Assembly: GCA_017883235.1 (NCBI GenBank)
Contig: JADGNY010000015.1
Location: forward strand, 1 to 64,000
Direction: 5' to 3'
DNA: 64,000 nt
Source: Thermoanaerobaculia bacterium
GTDB lineage: Bacteria; Acidobacteriota; Thermoanaerobaculia; Gp7-AA8
Numbering within the stretch: position 1 is the stretch's first letter; the number at the start of each line of letters is the position of its first letter. The translations under genes were made by a program, and so were the position numbers. Shown piece after piece: positions 7,804 to 16,054 of the stretch. The notes beneath the pieces are model-generated. The model made no database searches, was not told the origin of the DNA, and was given only the letters and a program-made list of their open reading frames with translations.

Positions 7804-8829
7804 ATGAACGAATCAAACGTGAAATCACGGAAGCGCGTCGCCATCGTTGGCGCGACCGGCTATTCCGGCGCGGAGCTGACCGCCATCATGGCGCGCCACG
7901 CCGAGGTGGAGCTGGTGGCGCTCTTTTCATCGAGCAGCACCGCCCGTGGGCCGGTCACGCCCACGCTCCCGCAGTTCATCGCCGAACCGTTCTCTATTGA
8001 TGCGCTCATCGCCGCGCAGCCGGAGATCGTTTTTCTGGCCACGCCGAACGAAGTCTCGGCCGGCCTGGCGCCGCAACTGCTCGACCTCGGCATGCGGGTC
8101 ATCGACCTCTCCGGCGCCTTCCGCCTCGAGGAGCCGTCGATGTATCCGACGTGGTACGGCTTCGATCACGAGCGGCCGAATCTGCTCGGCGAGGCGGTTT
8201 ACGGACTGACCGAGTACTGCAACGGCGAGTTGAAGAACGCGCGGCTCGTGGCCAATCCCGGCTGCTATCCGACCTCGATCCTCCTGGCGCTGCGGCCGCT
8301 GACGTTTGCCATCGACCGCGAGCAGCCGGTGATCTGCGACTCCAAGAGCGGCGTCTCCGGCGCCGGCAAGAAAGCCGACGTCAACTTCTCCTTCGCCGAG
8401 CTTTTCGGCAACTTCAAGGCCTACAGCGTCGGCCAGCACCGGCACGAGCCGGAGATCCGCCAGCAGCTTCACCTCGGCGATCGCGCGCCGGTGGTCTTCG
8501 TCGCGCATCTGCTGCCGGTGCATCGCGGCATCCTGTCGACGATTCACATCGGCTTCACGCATCCCATGAGCGAGCAGCAGATCACCGACGCCTACACGCG
8601 CGCCTACGATCACGCTCCGTTCGTGCGCGTGCTGCCGGCCGGCCAGTTGCCGGAGTTGAAGAACGTCGTCAACACGCCACGGGCGGAGATCGGATTTCAA
8701 CTGTTGCACGGCGGGCGGCGCGCGGTGATCGTCTCGGTCCTCGACAACCTCCTCAAAGGCGCTGCCTCGCAGGCGGTGCAGAACTTCAACCGGATGTGCG
8801 GTTTTCCGGAGACGGAGGCGCTGATCTGA
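7804..8829 (+). CDS. argC: N-acetyl-gamma-glutamyl-phosphate reductase
   Basis: 341 residues. It reduces N-acetylglutamyl phosphate to the semialdehyde with NADPH, the third step of arginine synthesis. The nucleotide-binding motif is GATGYSGAEL (16-25); the catalytic cysteine is C154 in VANPGCYPTS; the downstream SVGQHRHEPEI holds the catalytic histidine. Its length is normal for the family. Its stop shares one base with the argB ATG (TGATG), so the two are coupled. Confidence 0.95.
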   Translation: MNESNVKSRKRVAIVGATGYSGAELTAIMARHAEVELVALFSSSSTARGPVTPTLPQFIAEPFSIDALIAAQPEIVFLATPNEVSAGLAPQLLDLGMRVIDLSGAFRLEEPSMYPTWYGFDHERPNLLGEAVYGLTEYCNGELKNARLVANPGCYPTSILLALRPLTFAIDREQPVICDSKSGVSGAGKKADVNFSFAELFGNFKAYSVGQHRHEPEIRQQLHLGDRAPVVFVAHLLPVHRGILSTIHIGFTHPMSEQQITDAYTRAYDHAPFVRVLPAGQLPELKNVVNTPRAEIGFQLLHGGRRAVIVSVLDNLLKGAASQAVQNFNRMCGFPETEALI

Positions 8830-9569
8830 TGAACGTCATCAAGTTGGGCGGAAGCCTTCTCGACGATCCGGCGCGGCGCGCCGAGGCGCTCAGCGCAATC
8901 GCCGCGCAGTGGAAGAGCGGCCGGGAGATCGTGCTCGTTCACGGCGGCGGAAAACACGTCGATGCGAATCTCAAGCGCCTCGGCATTCCGAAGCGGACCT
9001 ACGCCGGACTTCGCGTCACCGACGACGAGACGCTGGATGTCGTCGTGGCCACGCTGGCCGGCTCGGTGAACAAGATGCTCGTGGCCGAGCTGTCGGCGAT
9101 GGGCGTCCTCGTGGCCGGCATCAGCGGGTGCGACGCCTCGACGCTCGTCGCGGAAGCTCATCCGCCGCTCGATGGCGTCGACCTCGGACATGTCGGCCGC
9201 GTCACCGGCGGCGATCCGACGCTGGTCCAGGCATTGGTCACGAGCGGCATCCTGCCGGTCATCTCATCGATCGCCGAGGGACCGCATGGGGCGCTGTTGA
9301 ACGTGAATGCCGATACGGCCGCGGCGGCGATCGCCATCGCTGTCGGCGCCGAGGAGCTGATTTTCATCACCGACGTCGCCGGTCTGCTCGATGCCACCGG
9401 CAACGTCGTCGCCGAGTTGTGTGCCACGGACGCGGAAGCACTCCTCGGCACGGAAGTCGTCACCGGCGGCATGCGCCCGAAACTGCAGGCCGCCCTGCAC
9501 GCTCTCGGATCAGGCGTGCGGCGCATCACGATTGGAGAAGAGGGAGGAACGCAGTTGATCGCTGCGTGA
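8829..9569 (+). CDS. argB: Acetylglutamate kinase
   Basis: 246 residues. It phosphorylates N-acetylglutamate, the second step of the pathway. Amino-acid-kinase motifs: KLGGSLL (5-11), VHGGGKHVD and the C-terminal VTGGMRPKLQAAL. It is a short-form ArgB without the N-terminal helix seen in arginine-inhibited hexameric enzymes, so feedback inhibition is uncertain. The start is fixed by the TGATG overlap with argC. Confidence 0.94.
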   Translation: MNVIKLGGSLLDDPARRAEALSAIAAQWKSGREIVLVHGGGKHVDANLKRLGIPKRTYAGLRVTDDETLDVVVATLAGSVNKMLVAELSAMGVLVAGISGCDASTLVAEAHPPLDGVDLGHVGRVTGGDPTLVQALVTSGILPVISSIAEGPHGALLNVNADTAAAAIAIAVGAEELIFITDVAGLLDATGNVVAELCATDAEALLGTEVVTGGMRPKLQAALHALGSGVRRITIGEEGGTQLIAA

Positions 9570-9579
9570 GGAGGACAAC

Positions 9580-10797
9580 ATGCTTCTACATGACGAATCC
9601 CCAACCGCTGTCGAAGAGCGCGAGAAGGCGTTCCTGCTCGGCACGTATGCACGCACGGCGTTCCATCCGCGAAGCGGCAAAGGCGCACGGATCACCGACG
9701 CCGAGGGCCGCGAGTATTGGGACCTGCTCGGCGGTATCGCCGTCAACGTCCTCGGTCATCGCCATCCGCGCCTCATCAAAACGTTGCGCGAAGAATCGAA
9801 CGCGCTGTTGCACATCTCAAATCTCTATTACCACCCGACGCAGGGGCTTCTCGCGGAACGGCTCGTGCGCGCATCGGGACTCTGCCGTGCGTTCTTCTGC
9901 AATAGCGGCACCGAGGCGAATGAAGCGGCGCTGAAGTTCGCGCGGCTTGCCAACCCCGGCCGCGCGGGGATCGTGGCGCTGAACGAGAGCTTCCACGGAC
10001 GGACGATGGGATCGCTGGCCATGACCGGCCACGAAGCCTACCGCGCGCCGTTCGAGCCGCTCGTTCCGGGCGTGACCTTCATCGAGCCGAACGACATCCC
10101 CGCAGTCGAAGCGGCGGTCAGCGAGACGACCAGCGCGATCGTTCTCGAGCCGGTGATGGGGGAGGGAGGGGTCATCCCGCTCTCGCACGACTTCCTCGCC
10201 GCCGCGCGGCGCGTGGCGGATCGCACCGGCGCGATCCTCATTTTCGACGAGATCCAATGCGGGCTCGGGCGCACCGGAACGCTCTTCGCCTTCCAGCAGA
10301 GCGGCATCGTGCCGGACATCGTCACGCTGGCCAAACCACTTGGCGGCGGCTTGCCGCTCGGCGCGGTGCTGACCGGCGCGGCGATCGAAGGCCTCGTGAA
10401 GCCCGGCCATCACGGTACGACCTTCGGCGGCAACCCGTTGGCCTGCCGCCTCGGGCTGGCCGTCCTCGATGAGATCGAAGAGTCGAACCTGCTGGATCGC
10501 GTCAACGAGATCGGCGGATGGTTCAAGGACCAGTTGCTTGCGCTGCAATCGCGCAATCCGTCCATCGTCGAAGTGCGCGGACACGGCTTCATGTGGGGCA
10601 TCGAGCTGGACGGCCCGGCCAAGCCGGTCGTGGCCGAGCTGCTGAACAAGGGATTCGTCGCCGGCACCGCGCGCGACAACGTCATCCGCCTTCTGCCGCC
10701 GTACGTCACGCCGAAGAAGGCATTTGTGGAATTCATCGACGCGCTGGAGCAGGTGCTGGCCATCAGCGTTAGCCGGTCGAAGGAGAAAGCAGCGTGA
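9580..10797 (+). CDS. argD: Acetylornithine aminotransferase
   Basis: 405 residues, PLP-dependent class III aminotransferase. It converts N-acetylglutamate semialdehyde to N-acetylornithine with glutamate, and members often also serve lysine synthesis. The PLP lysine is K252 in TLAKPLGGGLPLG; D223 lies in IFDEIQCGLGRTG; C107-N-S-G-T-E-A-N-E forms the phosphate cup. A strong GAGGAGG precedes the ATG. Its stop overlaps the GTG start of argG by four bases. Confidence 0.94.
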   Translation: MLLHDESPTAVEEREKAFLLGTYARTAFHPRSGKGARITDAEGREYWDLLGGIAVNVLGHRHPRLIKTLREESNALLHISNLYYHPTQGLLAERLVRASGLCRAFFCNSGTEANEAALKFARLANPGRAGIVALNESFHGRTMGSLAMTGHEAYRAPFEPLVPGVTFIEPNDIPAVEAAVSETTSAIVLEPVMGEGGVIPLSHDFLAAARRVADRTGAILIFDEIQCGLGRTGTLFAFQQSGIVPDIVTLAKPLGGGLPLGAVLTGAAIEGLVKPGHHGTTFGGNPLACRLGLAVLDEIEESNLLDRVNEIGGWFKDQLLALQSRNPSIVEVRGHGFMWGIELDGPAKPVVAELLNKGFVAGTARDNVIRLLPPYVTPKKAFVEFIDALEQVLAISVSRSKEKAA

Positions 10798-12062
10798 AAC
10801 ACACCTACAAGAAAGTCGCCCTCGCCTACAGCGGCGGTCTCGACACATCGATCATCGTTCCGTGGCTGAAGGAAAACTACGGCTGCGAAGTCGTCGCCGT
10901 TGCGGTCGACGTCGGCCAGGCCGACGAGACGTCCGGACTGGCGGAGAAGGCTTATCGCACCGGCGCGTGTGACTTCCATCTGATCGATGCGAAAGAAGAA
11001 TTCGCACGCGACTTCCTCTTTCCTGTTCTGAAAGCGGGAGCGATCTACGAGAAGGATTATCTCCTCGGCACGTCGACCGCGCGGCCGATCATCGCCCGCA
11101 AACAGGTCGAGATCGCCCTGGCCACCGGCTGTGACGCGCTGGCGCACGGCTGTACCGGAAAGGGGAACGATCAGGTCCGCTTCGAGCTCGCCTATCAGGC
11201 GCTCGCTCCGGAGCTGGCCGTCATCGCTCCGTGGCGCGAGTGGGACATCGTCTCGCGCGAAGACGCCATCGACTACGCCTCCTCGCGCGGCATCCCCGTG
11301 CCGGTGACGAAGAAGGATCCCTACTCACGCGACCGCAACCTCTGGCATCTCTCGCACGAGGGCGGGCCGCTCGAGGATCCGTCGTTCGAGCCGGAGGCGT
11401 CGATGTTCAAGTTGACCGTCGACCCGATTGACGCGCCCGACGTGCCGGAGAAGGTGGCCATCACGTTCGCCTCGGGCGTGCCGGTCGCTGTGAACGGCGA
11501 GACGATGTCGCCGGCGAAGCTGGTGATGGCGCTGAATGAGATCGGGGGACGCAACGGCGTCGGCCGGGTCGACCTCGTCGAGAATCGCCTGGTCGGCATC
11601 AAGTCGCGTGGCGTATACGAAACGCCCGGCGGCACGCTGCTCGTCACCGCGCTCAAGGCCCTCGAGTCGATCACGCTCGACCGCGACAGCTCCCACGAAA
11701 AGGAGCGCATCGCCACGCGTTACGCGGAGCTGGTCTATTTCGGTCAGTGGTTCTCGCCGCTCAAAGAAGCGTTCGATGCCTTCGTCGACTCCCTGACCGC
11801 CGCCGTCAGCGGCACGGTCACACTGAAACTCTACAAAGGGAACACCACGGTCATCGGCCGCACGTCGCCGAATTCGCTCTACAACGAGGAGCTGGCCAGC
11901 TTCAACATGACCGGTTACGACGCGCGCGACGCGGCCGGATTCATCCGCGTCTTCGGCCTGCCGACGCGCGGCCGGAACCGGCTAGTGGCAGACAATCATC
12001 TCGACGACACGCTCCCCGCCGACGAAGTGACGGCGGCGCGGCTGCGGAAGGCCGCCGGTTGA
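10794..12062 (+). CDS. argG: Argininosuccinate synthase
   Basis: 422 residues. It joins citrulline and aspartate with ATP to form argininosuccinate. The N-type ATP pyrophosphatase loop AYSGGLDTS is at 10-18; the downstream GCTGKGNDQVRFE and DRNLWHLSHEGGPLEDP blocks bind substrates. The start codon is GTG in a GTGA overlap with argD, and its stop overlaps the TTG of argH. Citrulline must be supplied by an ornithine carbamoyltransferase that is not encoded here. Confidence 0.95.
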   Translation: MKHTYKKVALAYSGGLDTSIIVPWLKENYGCEVVAVAVDVGQADETSGLAEKAYRTGACDFHLIDAKEEFARDFLFPVLKAGAIYEKDYLLGTSTARPIIARKQVEIALATGCDALAHGCTGKGNDQVRFELAYQALAPELAVIAPWREWDIVSREDAIDYASSRGIPVPVTKKDPYSRDRNLWHLSHEGGPLEDPSFEPEASMFKLTVDPIDAPDVPEKVAITFASGVPVAVNGETMSPAKLVMALNEIGGRNGVGRVDLVENRLVGIKSRGVYETPGGTLLVTALKALESITLDRDSSHEKERIATRYAELVYFGQWFSPLKEAFDAFVDSLTAAVSGTVTLKLYKGNTTVIGRTSPNSLYNEELASFNMTGYDARDAAGFIRVFGLPTRGRNRLVADNHLDDTLPADEVTAARLRKAAG

Positions 12063-13354
12063 CGCAGAAGCTGTGGGGCGGGCGCTTCGAGGGTGAGCCG
12101 TCGCCGCTGCTGCGGCGGCTCAACGACTCGTTCGCGTTCGACCGCGAGCTGTTCGACGACGACGTCGAGGGATCGATCGCGTGGGCGCGTGCGCTCGTCG
12201 AGTGTGGTGTATTGAATGACGCTGAGCTCGATCTGATCCTCGGCGGGCTGATGCGCATCGAGTCACCGTCCGACGGCGATTTCGAAGACGTTCATTCGTA
12301 CGTCGAGGCCAAACTGTACGAGAGAATCGGTCCGCTCGCTGGCAAACTGCACACCGGCCGCTCGCGAAACGACCAGGTGGCCACGGATCTGAAGCTGTGG
12401 CTGAAACGCGCCTGCGAAGAAGCAGTCAATGCAACGACGGCACTGGCGGCGGCGTTGGCGCATCGCGCCTCCGAGGATGCCGCGGCGCCGATGCCCGGGT
12501 ACACGCATTCGAAACAGGCCGAGCCGATTACGTTCGGTCACTGGTGCCTGGCGTACGTCGAGATGCTGCGCCGCGACCTCGACCGTTTCGCCAGCGCCGT
12601 GGCGCGCGGCGATGAATGCCCGCTCGGCTCCGGCGCGCTGGCGGGGACGCCCCTGGCGATCGACCGCGACGCACTGGCGCGCTCGCTCGGCTTCGCCCGC
12701 GCCACCGCCAACTCGATCGACGGCGTGTCCGACCGCGACTTCGCCGCTGATTATCTTTCCGCCGCAGCGCTGCTCCTCTCACACCTTTCGCGTCTCGCCG
12801 AGGATCTGATTTTCTTCACCAGCGACGAGGCCGGGTATGCCGAGCTGCCCGACGCCATGGCCACCGGCTCGTCGCGCATGCCGCAGAAGAAGAACCCCGA
12901 CGTCCTCGAGCTCACTCGCGGATATGCCGCGCGCGGTATCGGCGAGTTGACCGGCTTCCTGGCGCTGCTCAAGGGCTTGCCGCTCGCGTACGACAAAGAT
13001 CTGCAGCTCGACAAGGAGCCGCTCTTCCGCACGCGCCGCGTCATCGCCACACTGCTCCCGGCGTTGACGGAATTGATGGCCGGCCTGACGCTCGATCGCG
13101 ACCGGATGCGTGCCGCCGCCGGCGGTGACGCGCTCATCGCCACGGCCGTCGCCGACGCGCTCGCGGCGGCCGGGATGCCTTTTCGCGAGGCGCATGATCA
13201 GGTAAGCCGCAATCTTGCCGAGCTGCCGTCGCTCGCGAAGAAGCACGGTGTAACACTCGAGGGGATGCTGGCGAGGAAGAACACGTACGGCGGCACGGCG
13301 CCGGAGCGGGTGAAGGCGGCTGCTCTCGCTGCCAAGGAGTCGTTGAAGTCATGA
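12059..13354 (+). CDS. argH: Argininosuccinate lyase
   Basis: 431 residues, fumarase/aspartase superfamily. It splits argininosuccinate into arginine and fumarate. The signature GSSRMPQKKNPD is at 270-281 with catalytic S271; H150 in MPGYTHSKQAEP is the second catalytic residue; HTGRSRNDQVATD (98-110) binds substrate. Translation starts at TTG overlapping the argG stop (TTGA); homology starts right there (TQKLWGGRF). An inverted-repeat element separates it from argJ. Confidence 0.94.
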   Translation: MTQKLWGGRFEGEPSPLLRRLNDSFAFDRELFDDDVEGSIAWARALVECGVLNDAELDLILGGLMRIESPSDGDFEDVHSYVEAKLYERIGPLAGKLHTGRSRNDQVATDLKLWLKRACEEAVNATTALAAALAHRASEDAAAPMPGYTHSKQAEPITFGHWCLAYVEMLRRDLDRFASAVARGDECPLGSGALAGTPLAIDRDALARSLGFARATANSIDGVSDRDFAADYLSAAALLLSHLSRLAEDLIFFTSDEAGYAELPDAMATGSSRMPQKKNPDVLELTRGYAARGIGELTGFLALLKGLPLAYDKDLQLDKEPLFRTRRVIATLLPALTELMAGLTLDRDRMRAAAGGDALIATAVADALAAAGMPFREAHDQVSRNLAELPSLAKKHGVTLEGMLARKNTYGGTAPERVKAAALAAKESLKS

Positions 13355-13376
13355 AGGCGAATGGTCACGGCGGCGC

Positions 13377-13472
13377 GGCACAGACAAGAGTGTCTGTGCC
13401 ACATTGTCACCGGCTTGCGGCTCAGTCACTCTTGTCCGTGCAGCAGGTGGCACAGACACTCTTGTCTGTGCC
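13377..13472. repeat. REP/BIME-like pair of 24-bp palindromic units (argH-argJ gap)
   Basis: Unit 1 (13377-13400) is a perfect hairpin: arms GGCACAGACA and TGTCTGTGCC around the loop AGAG. Unit 2 (13449-13472) is its exact reverse complement. A decayed third copy (CACTCTTGTCCGTGC) lies between. The same pair occurs at 63269-63376, 50 kb away. The two units can fold separately or with each other into one large hairpin within the operon transcript. Confidence 0.85.
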
Positions 13473-13505
13473 GAGCGGCGCAGCCGCGCGAGGTACCTCG
13501 AGATC

Positions 13506-14678
13506 ATGAGACTTCCCAAGGGCTTCCTCGCCTCCGGCATCCGCGCCGGCATCCGCAAAAAGCGGCCGGACCTCGGCCTGATCGTTGCGCCGGATGGCGC
13601 CAATGCCGCCGCGGTCTTCACGAAGAACCGCTTTCAGGCCGCGCCGGTGACGTTGTCGAAAAACGCGCTCAGGAAAACCGGCGGCAAGCTCAAGGCAGTC
13701 GTCGTCAACGCCGGCTGCGCCAATGCTGTCACCGGCAAAGCGGGGCACGACGCCGCCAGACGCGTCCGCGCGCGCGCGGCCGAGTTGCTGCAATGCAGCG
13801 ATGAGCAGATCTTCGTCGCATCCACCGGCGTCATCGGCGTCGTTCTTCCCGACCAGAAGCTTCGCGAGGCGCTTCCCGACGCGATCACCCGCCTCTCCGC
13901 GGGCGGGACCGATGCACTCTCACATGCCATCCTCACCACCGACGTCGGCCCGAAAGTTACGCACGCAGCGTTCACGCTCGGCGGCAAGCGTGGCCGCATC
14001 GTCGGCGTGGCGAAGGGCGCCGGGATGATCCATCCCAACATGGCCACGATGCTCGGGTTTGTGATGACCGACGCCGCGCTCGATCCCACAACACTGAAGG
14101 TCGCCCTGGCCACCGCGGTCAATCAGAGCTTCAACGCCATCTCCGTCGACGGCGATACGTCGACCAACGATACCGTCCTGGTCATGGCGTCGGGAAAACT
14201 GGGCAACGCCTCGCACGCCGATACCACCGATTTTCAGCGAGCCCTCGATACCGTCTGCCGCGATCTCGCCTGGATGATCGTCCGCGACGGCGAAGGGGCG
14301 ACACGCGTGATGGAGCTGACCGTTCGCGGCGCGAGGACGGAGCGCGACGCCAAGCTCGCCGCGCACGCCGTCGCCACCTCGCCGCTCGTCAAGACCGCCC
14401 TTCACGGCGGCGATCCGAACTGGGGACGCATCCTGGCCGCCCTCGGCCGCAGCGGTGCACGATTCAACGTCCGGCGCGTCTCACTGTTCGCCGGCAAGGT
14501 GCAACTCGTGACCAATGGCGAGCCAGCGGTCTATCGTGAAAAAGATGCGGCGAAAGTGTTCTCCCGCGAGCGCGTCCCGATCGTTCTCGACCTCGGCGGC
14601 GGCAACGCCACCACGGTCGTCCTCGCCTCCGACCTCGGTCACGACTACATCTCGATCAACGCCGACTATCGCAGCTGA
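13506..14678 (+). CDS. argJ: Glutamate N-acetyltransferase/amino-acid acetyltransferase
   Basis: 390 residues, Ntn-type autoprocessing enzyme. It moves the acetyl group from N-acetylornithine to glutamate, making the pathway cyclic, and bifunctional forms also use acetyl-CoA. The self-cleavage site is A180-T181 in HPNMATMLGF; STGVIG (106-111) forms the oxyanion hole; the C-terminal HGGDPNWGRI is conserved. It is the last gene of the arg operon, followed by a hairpin with a T-rich tail. ATG 13506 fits the start of family homology. Confidence 0.94.
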   Translation: MRLPKGFLASGIRAGIRKKRPDLGLIVAPDGANAAAVFTKNRFQAAPVTLSKNALRKTGGKLKAVVVNAGCANAVTGKAGHDAARRVRARAAELLQCSDEQIFVASTGVIGVVLPDQKLREALPDAITRLSAGGTDALSHAILTTDVGPKVTHAAFTLGGKRGRIVGVAKGAGMIHPNMATMLGFVMTDAALDPTTLKVALATAVNQSFNAISVDGDTSTNDTVLVMASGKLGNASHADTTDFQRALDTVCRDLAWMIVRDGEGATRVMELTVRGARTERDAKLAAHAVATSPLVKTALHGGDPNWGRILAALGRSGARFNVRRVSLFAGKVQLVTNGEPAVYREKDAAKVFSRERVPIVLDLGGGNATTVVLASDLGHDYISINADYRS

Positions 14679-14688
14679 TGACGCCGGC

Positions 14689-14725
14689 CGCTGAGCGGAT
14701 GACCCGCTCAGCGCGGCTGTCTTTT
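14689..14725 (+). terminator. Terminator after argJ
   Basis: A 10-bp stem CGCTGAGCGG/CCGCTCAGCG with loop ATGAC, followed by CGGCTGTCTTTT. It lies just after the argJ stop and overlaps the 3' end of the convergent small gene at 14708. Confidence 0.6.
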
Positions 14726-14878
14726 GATCATGCCGCCCGGCATCTTGTCGACGGCGCGCTGGAATTGCTGACTGGATGCGATCCCACGACGAAGAATGCG
14801 CCTAAGTTGTTCCGTTTGGCGGACCTTTTCATCCTGATACGGCTGTCCGGTTTCCGTGCGCTCCGCAACGTCGGTCAT
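14708..14878 (-). CDS. Small basic protein, 56 residues
   Basis: Not recognised. It is hydrophilic and probably helical (MTDVAERTETGQPYQDEKV at the start, then RQTEQLRRILRRG). It is supported by a GAGAGG ribosome binding site and by the four-base ATGA overlap with the stop of the membrane protein gene upstream, which implies coupled translation. The ending MPGGMIKRQPR overlaps the argJ terminator hairpin. Confidence 0.5.
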   Translation of the reverse strand: MTDVAERTETGQPYQDEKVRQTEQLRRILRRGIASSQQFQRAVDKMPGGMIKRQPR

Positions 14879-15969
14879 TTTGATTTCCTCTCCAGCCAAG
14901 CCAAAAAGTAACAGAATCGACCAAGCATCTCAACGAGATCTGCTGTTTCGGGATTCCGGTGTTCGAATATGCCGGGCTTGTCCACTTGCACAGTCAACGC
15001 GCCGATCACCGTCTGGTTCGTCATATCGTGAACAGGAATGCTTACGAAACTCCGGAACTGTACGTGCTTGAAGTAGGCGATTTCAGCTTCGATCTGGCCC
15101 GGCGTCTCGCCGCGCCGATTCCACTCGTCTGCGTCCTGCGCGTCCGACACCACGTCGAACTCACCATGGACAACTGCATACGGCGCGCCGGGTCGCGGAC
15201 TCGCGTCGTCGAGTGGTAGCAACAGCGTTTGAGGCAATCCCTCGTTCAGGTGTGCCCACCCATCGAGCTCAAGTAATCGCTCGTGCGCTCCGGCTGTCGT
15301 ACTGGAATAGAGCACGGGCGCGGAAGGATCGGTGGAATCGGCAGCTTGGATGACGCGCATGAACGATGCGTTTGCATTCAGGTCGATGCGTTCCCGGTAC
15401 CAGTATGTTGTCACAGAGGCAACGGCACCGAGTACCTGAACGCGATTGTCCTGCAATAGTAGCCCGACACTGGAATCTCCATCTCTCGACAGCTCGGCGC
15501 CTTCGACCATGATCGTCGTGTATTCGGCGAGAAGGTCTGCGTAATGCTTGAAAAACCCCCATACCTCCGCATTCATGAGCGAGCGTAGCGTGAGCACAAC
15601 TCGTGGCAGGCGGTCGATCATGGCCGCGACAAGGGCGGGAATGAGAAACGTGAAAAAGACGATCACCGTCCAGCCGGCGGCCCCAACCACCTGCACGATT
15701 AAAGGCGTATTGCTGATGTGTGGATGAACCGCGTGATACTGATTGCTGACCGCATCGGGCGGAGCGGTGATTGCGAACGCGATTTCGAGTCCGGTTTCGA
15801 CGCTGTATCGAAAGGGAATGCCGAAGAGGAGCGTGAGCGTGATGACGAACGTCCCCCACCACGCGACAGCGGCGACCAAGAATCCAGCCGGATGGCTCAG
15901 ATAAAACGCTACGAAACGGCCGACGCCAGTTCGGACGGCGTCGATGATTCGCCTGGTGGCGTTTTCCAT
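14875..15969 (-). CDS. Membrane protein with cytoplasmic GAF-like domain
   Basis: 364 residues. Two predicted membrane helices (about 25-50, FLVAAVAWWGTFVITLTLLFG, and about 88-114, VVGAAGWTVIVFFTFLIPALV) frame a loop. The C-terminal two thirds look like a GAF-type sensory domain: FRSFVSIPVHDMTNQTVIGALTVQV followed by IFEHRNPETADLVEMLGRF is the typical last strand and helix. No kinase or cyclase output domain is attached, so the signalling partner is unknown. It could sense a small molecule at the inner membrane. TATGAT lies eight bases before the ATG and there is no clear ribosome binding site. It is coupled to the small gene at 14708. Confidence 0.65.
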   Translation of the reverse strand: MENATRRIIDAVRTGVGRFVAFYLSHPAGFLVAAVAWWGTFVITLTLLFGIPFRYSVETGLEIAFAITAPPDAVSNQYHAVHPHISNTPLIVQVVGAAGWTVIVFFTFLIPALVAAMIDRLPRVVLTLRSLMNAEVWGFFKHYADLLAEYTTIMVEGAELSRDGDSSVGLLLQDNRVQVLGAVASVTTYWYRERIDLNANASFMRVIQAADSTDPSAPVLYSSTTAGAHERLLELDGWAHLNEGLPQTLLLPLDDASPRPGAPYAVVHGEFDVVSDAQDADEWNRRGETPGQIEAEIAYFKHVQFRSFVSIPVHDMTNQTVIGALTVQVDKPGIFEHRNPETADLVEMLGRFCYFLAWLERKSK

Positions 15970-15977
15970 AATTCATC

Positions 15978-15983
15978 ATCATA
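15978..15983 (-). promoter_or_regulatory. -10 hexamer TATGAT for the GAF-like membrane protein
   Basis: TATGAT on the minus strand, eight bases, ATG at 15969; another apparent leaderless start. Confidence 0.45.
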
Positions 15984-16017
15984 CCCTGCGGAAAAACGGT
16001 GTGTTTCGATTCAAGAG

Positions 16018-16045
16018 CTGACAATGTAGACACCCGCATTAGACT
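16018..16045 (+). promoter_or_regulatory. Promoter of the gamma-glutamyltranspeptidase gene
   Basis: CTGACA (16018-16023), 16 bases, TAGACT (16040-16045), nine bases, ATG 16055. There is no ribosome binding site between. Confidence 0.5.
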
Positions 16046-16054
16046 CGCGTCGTC

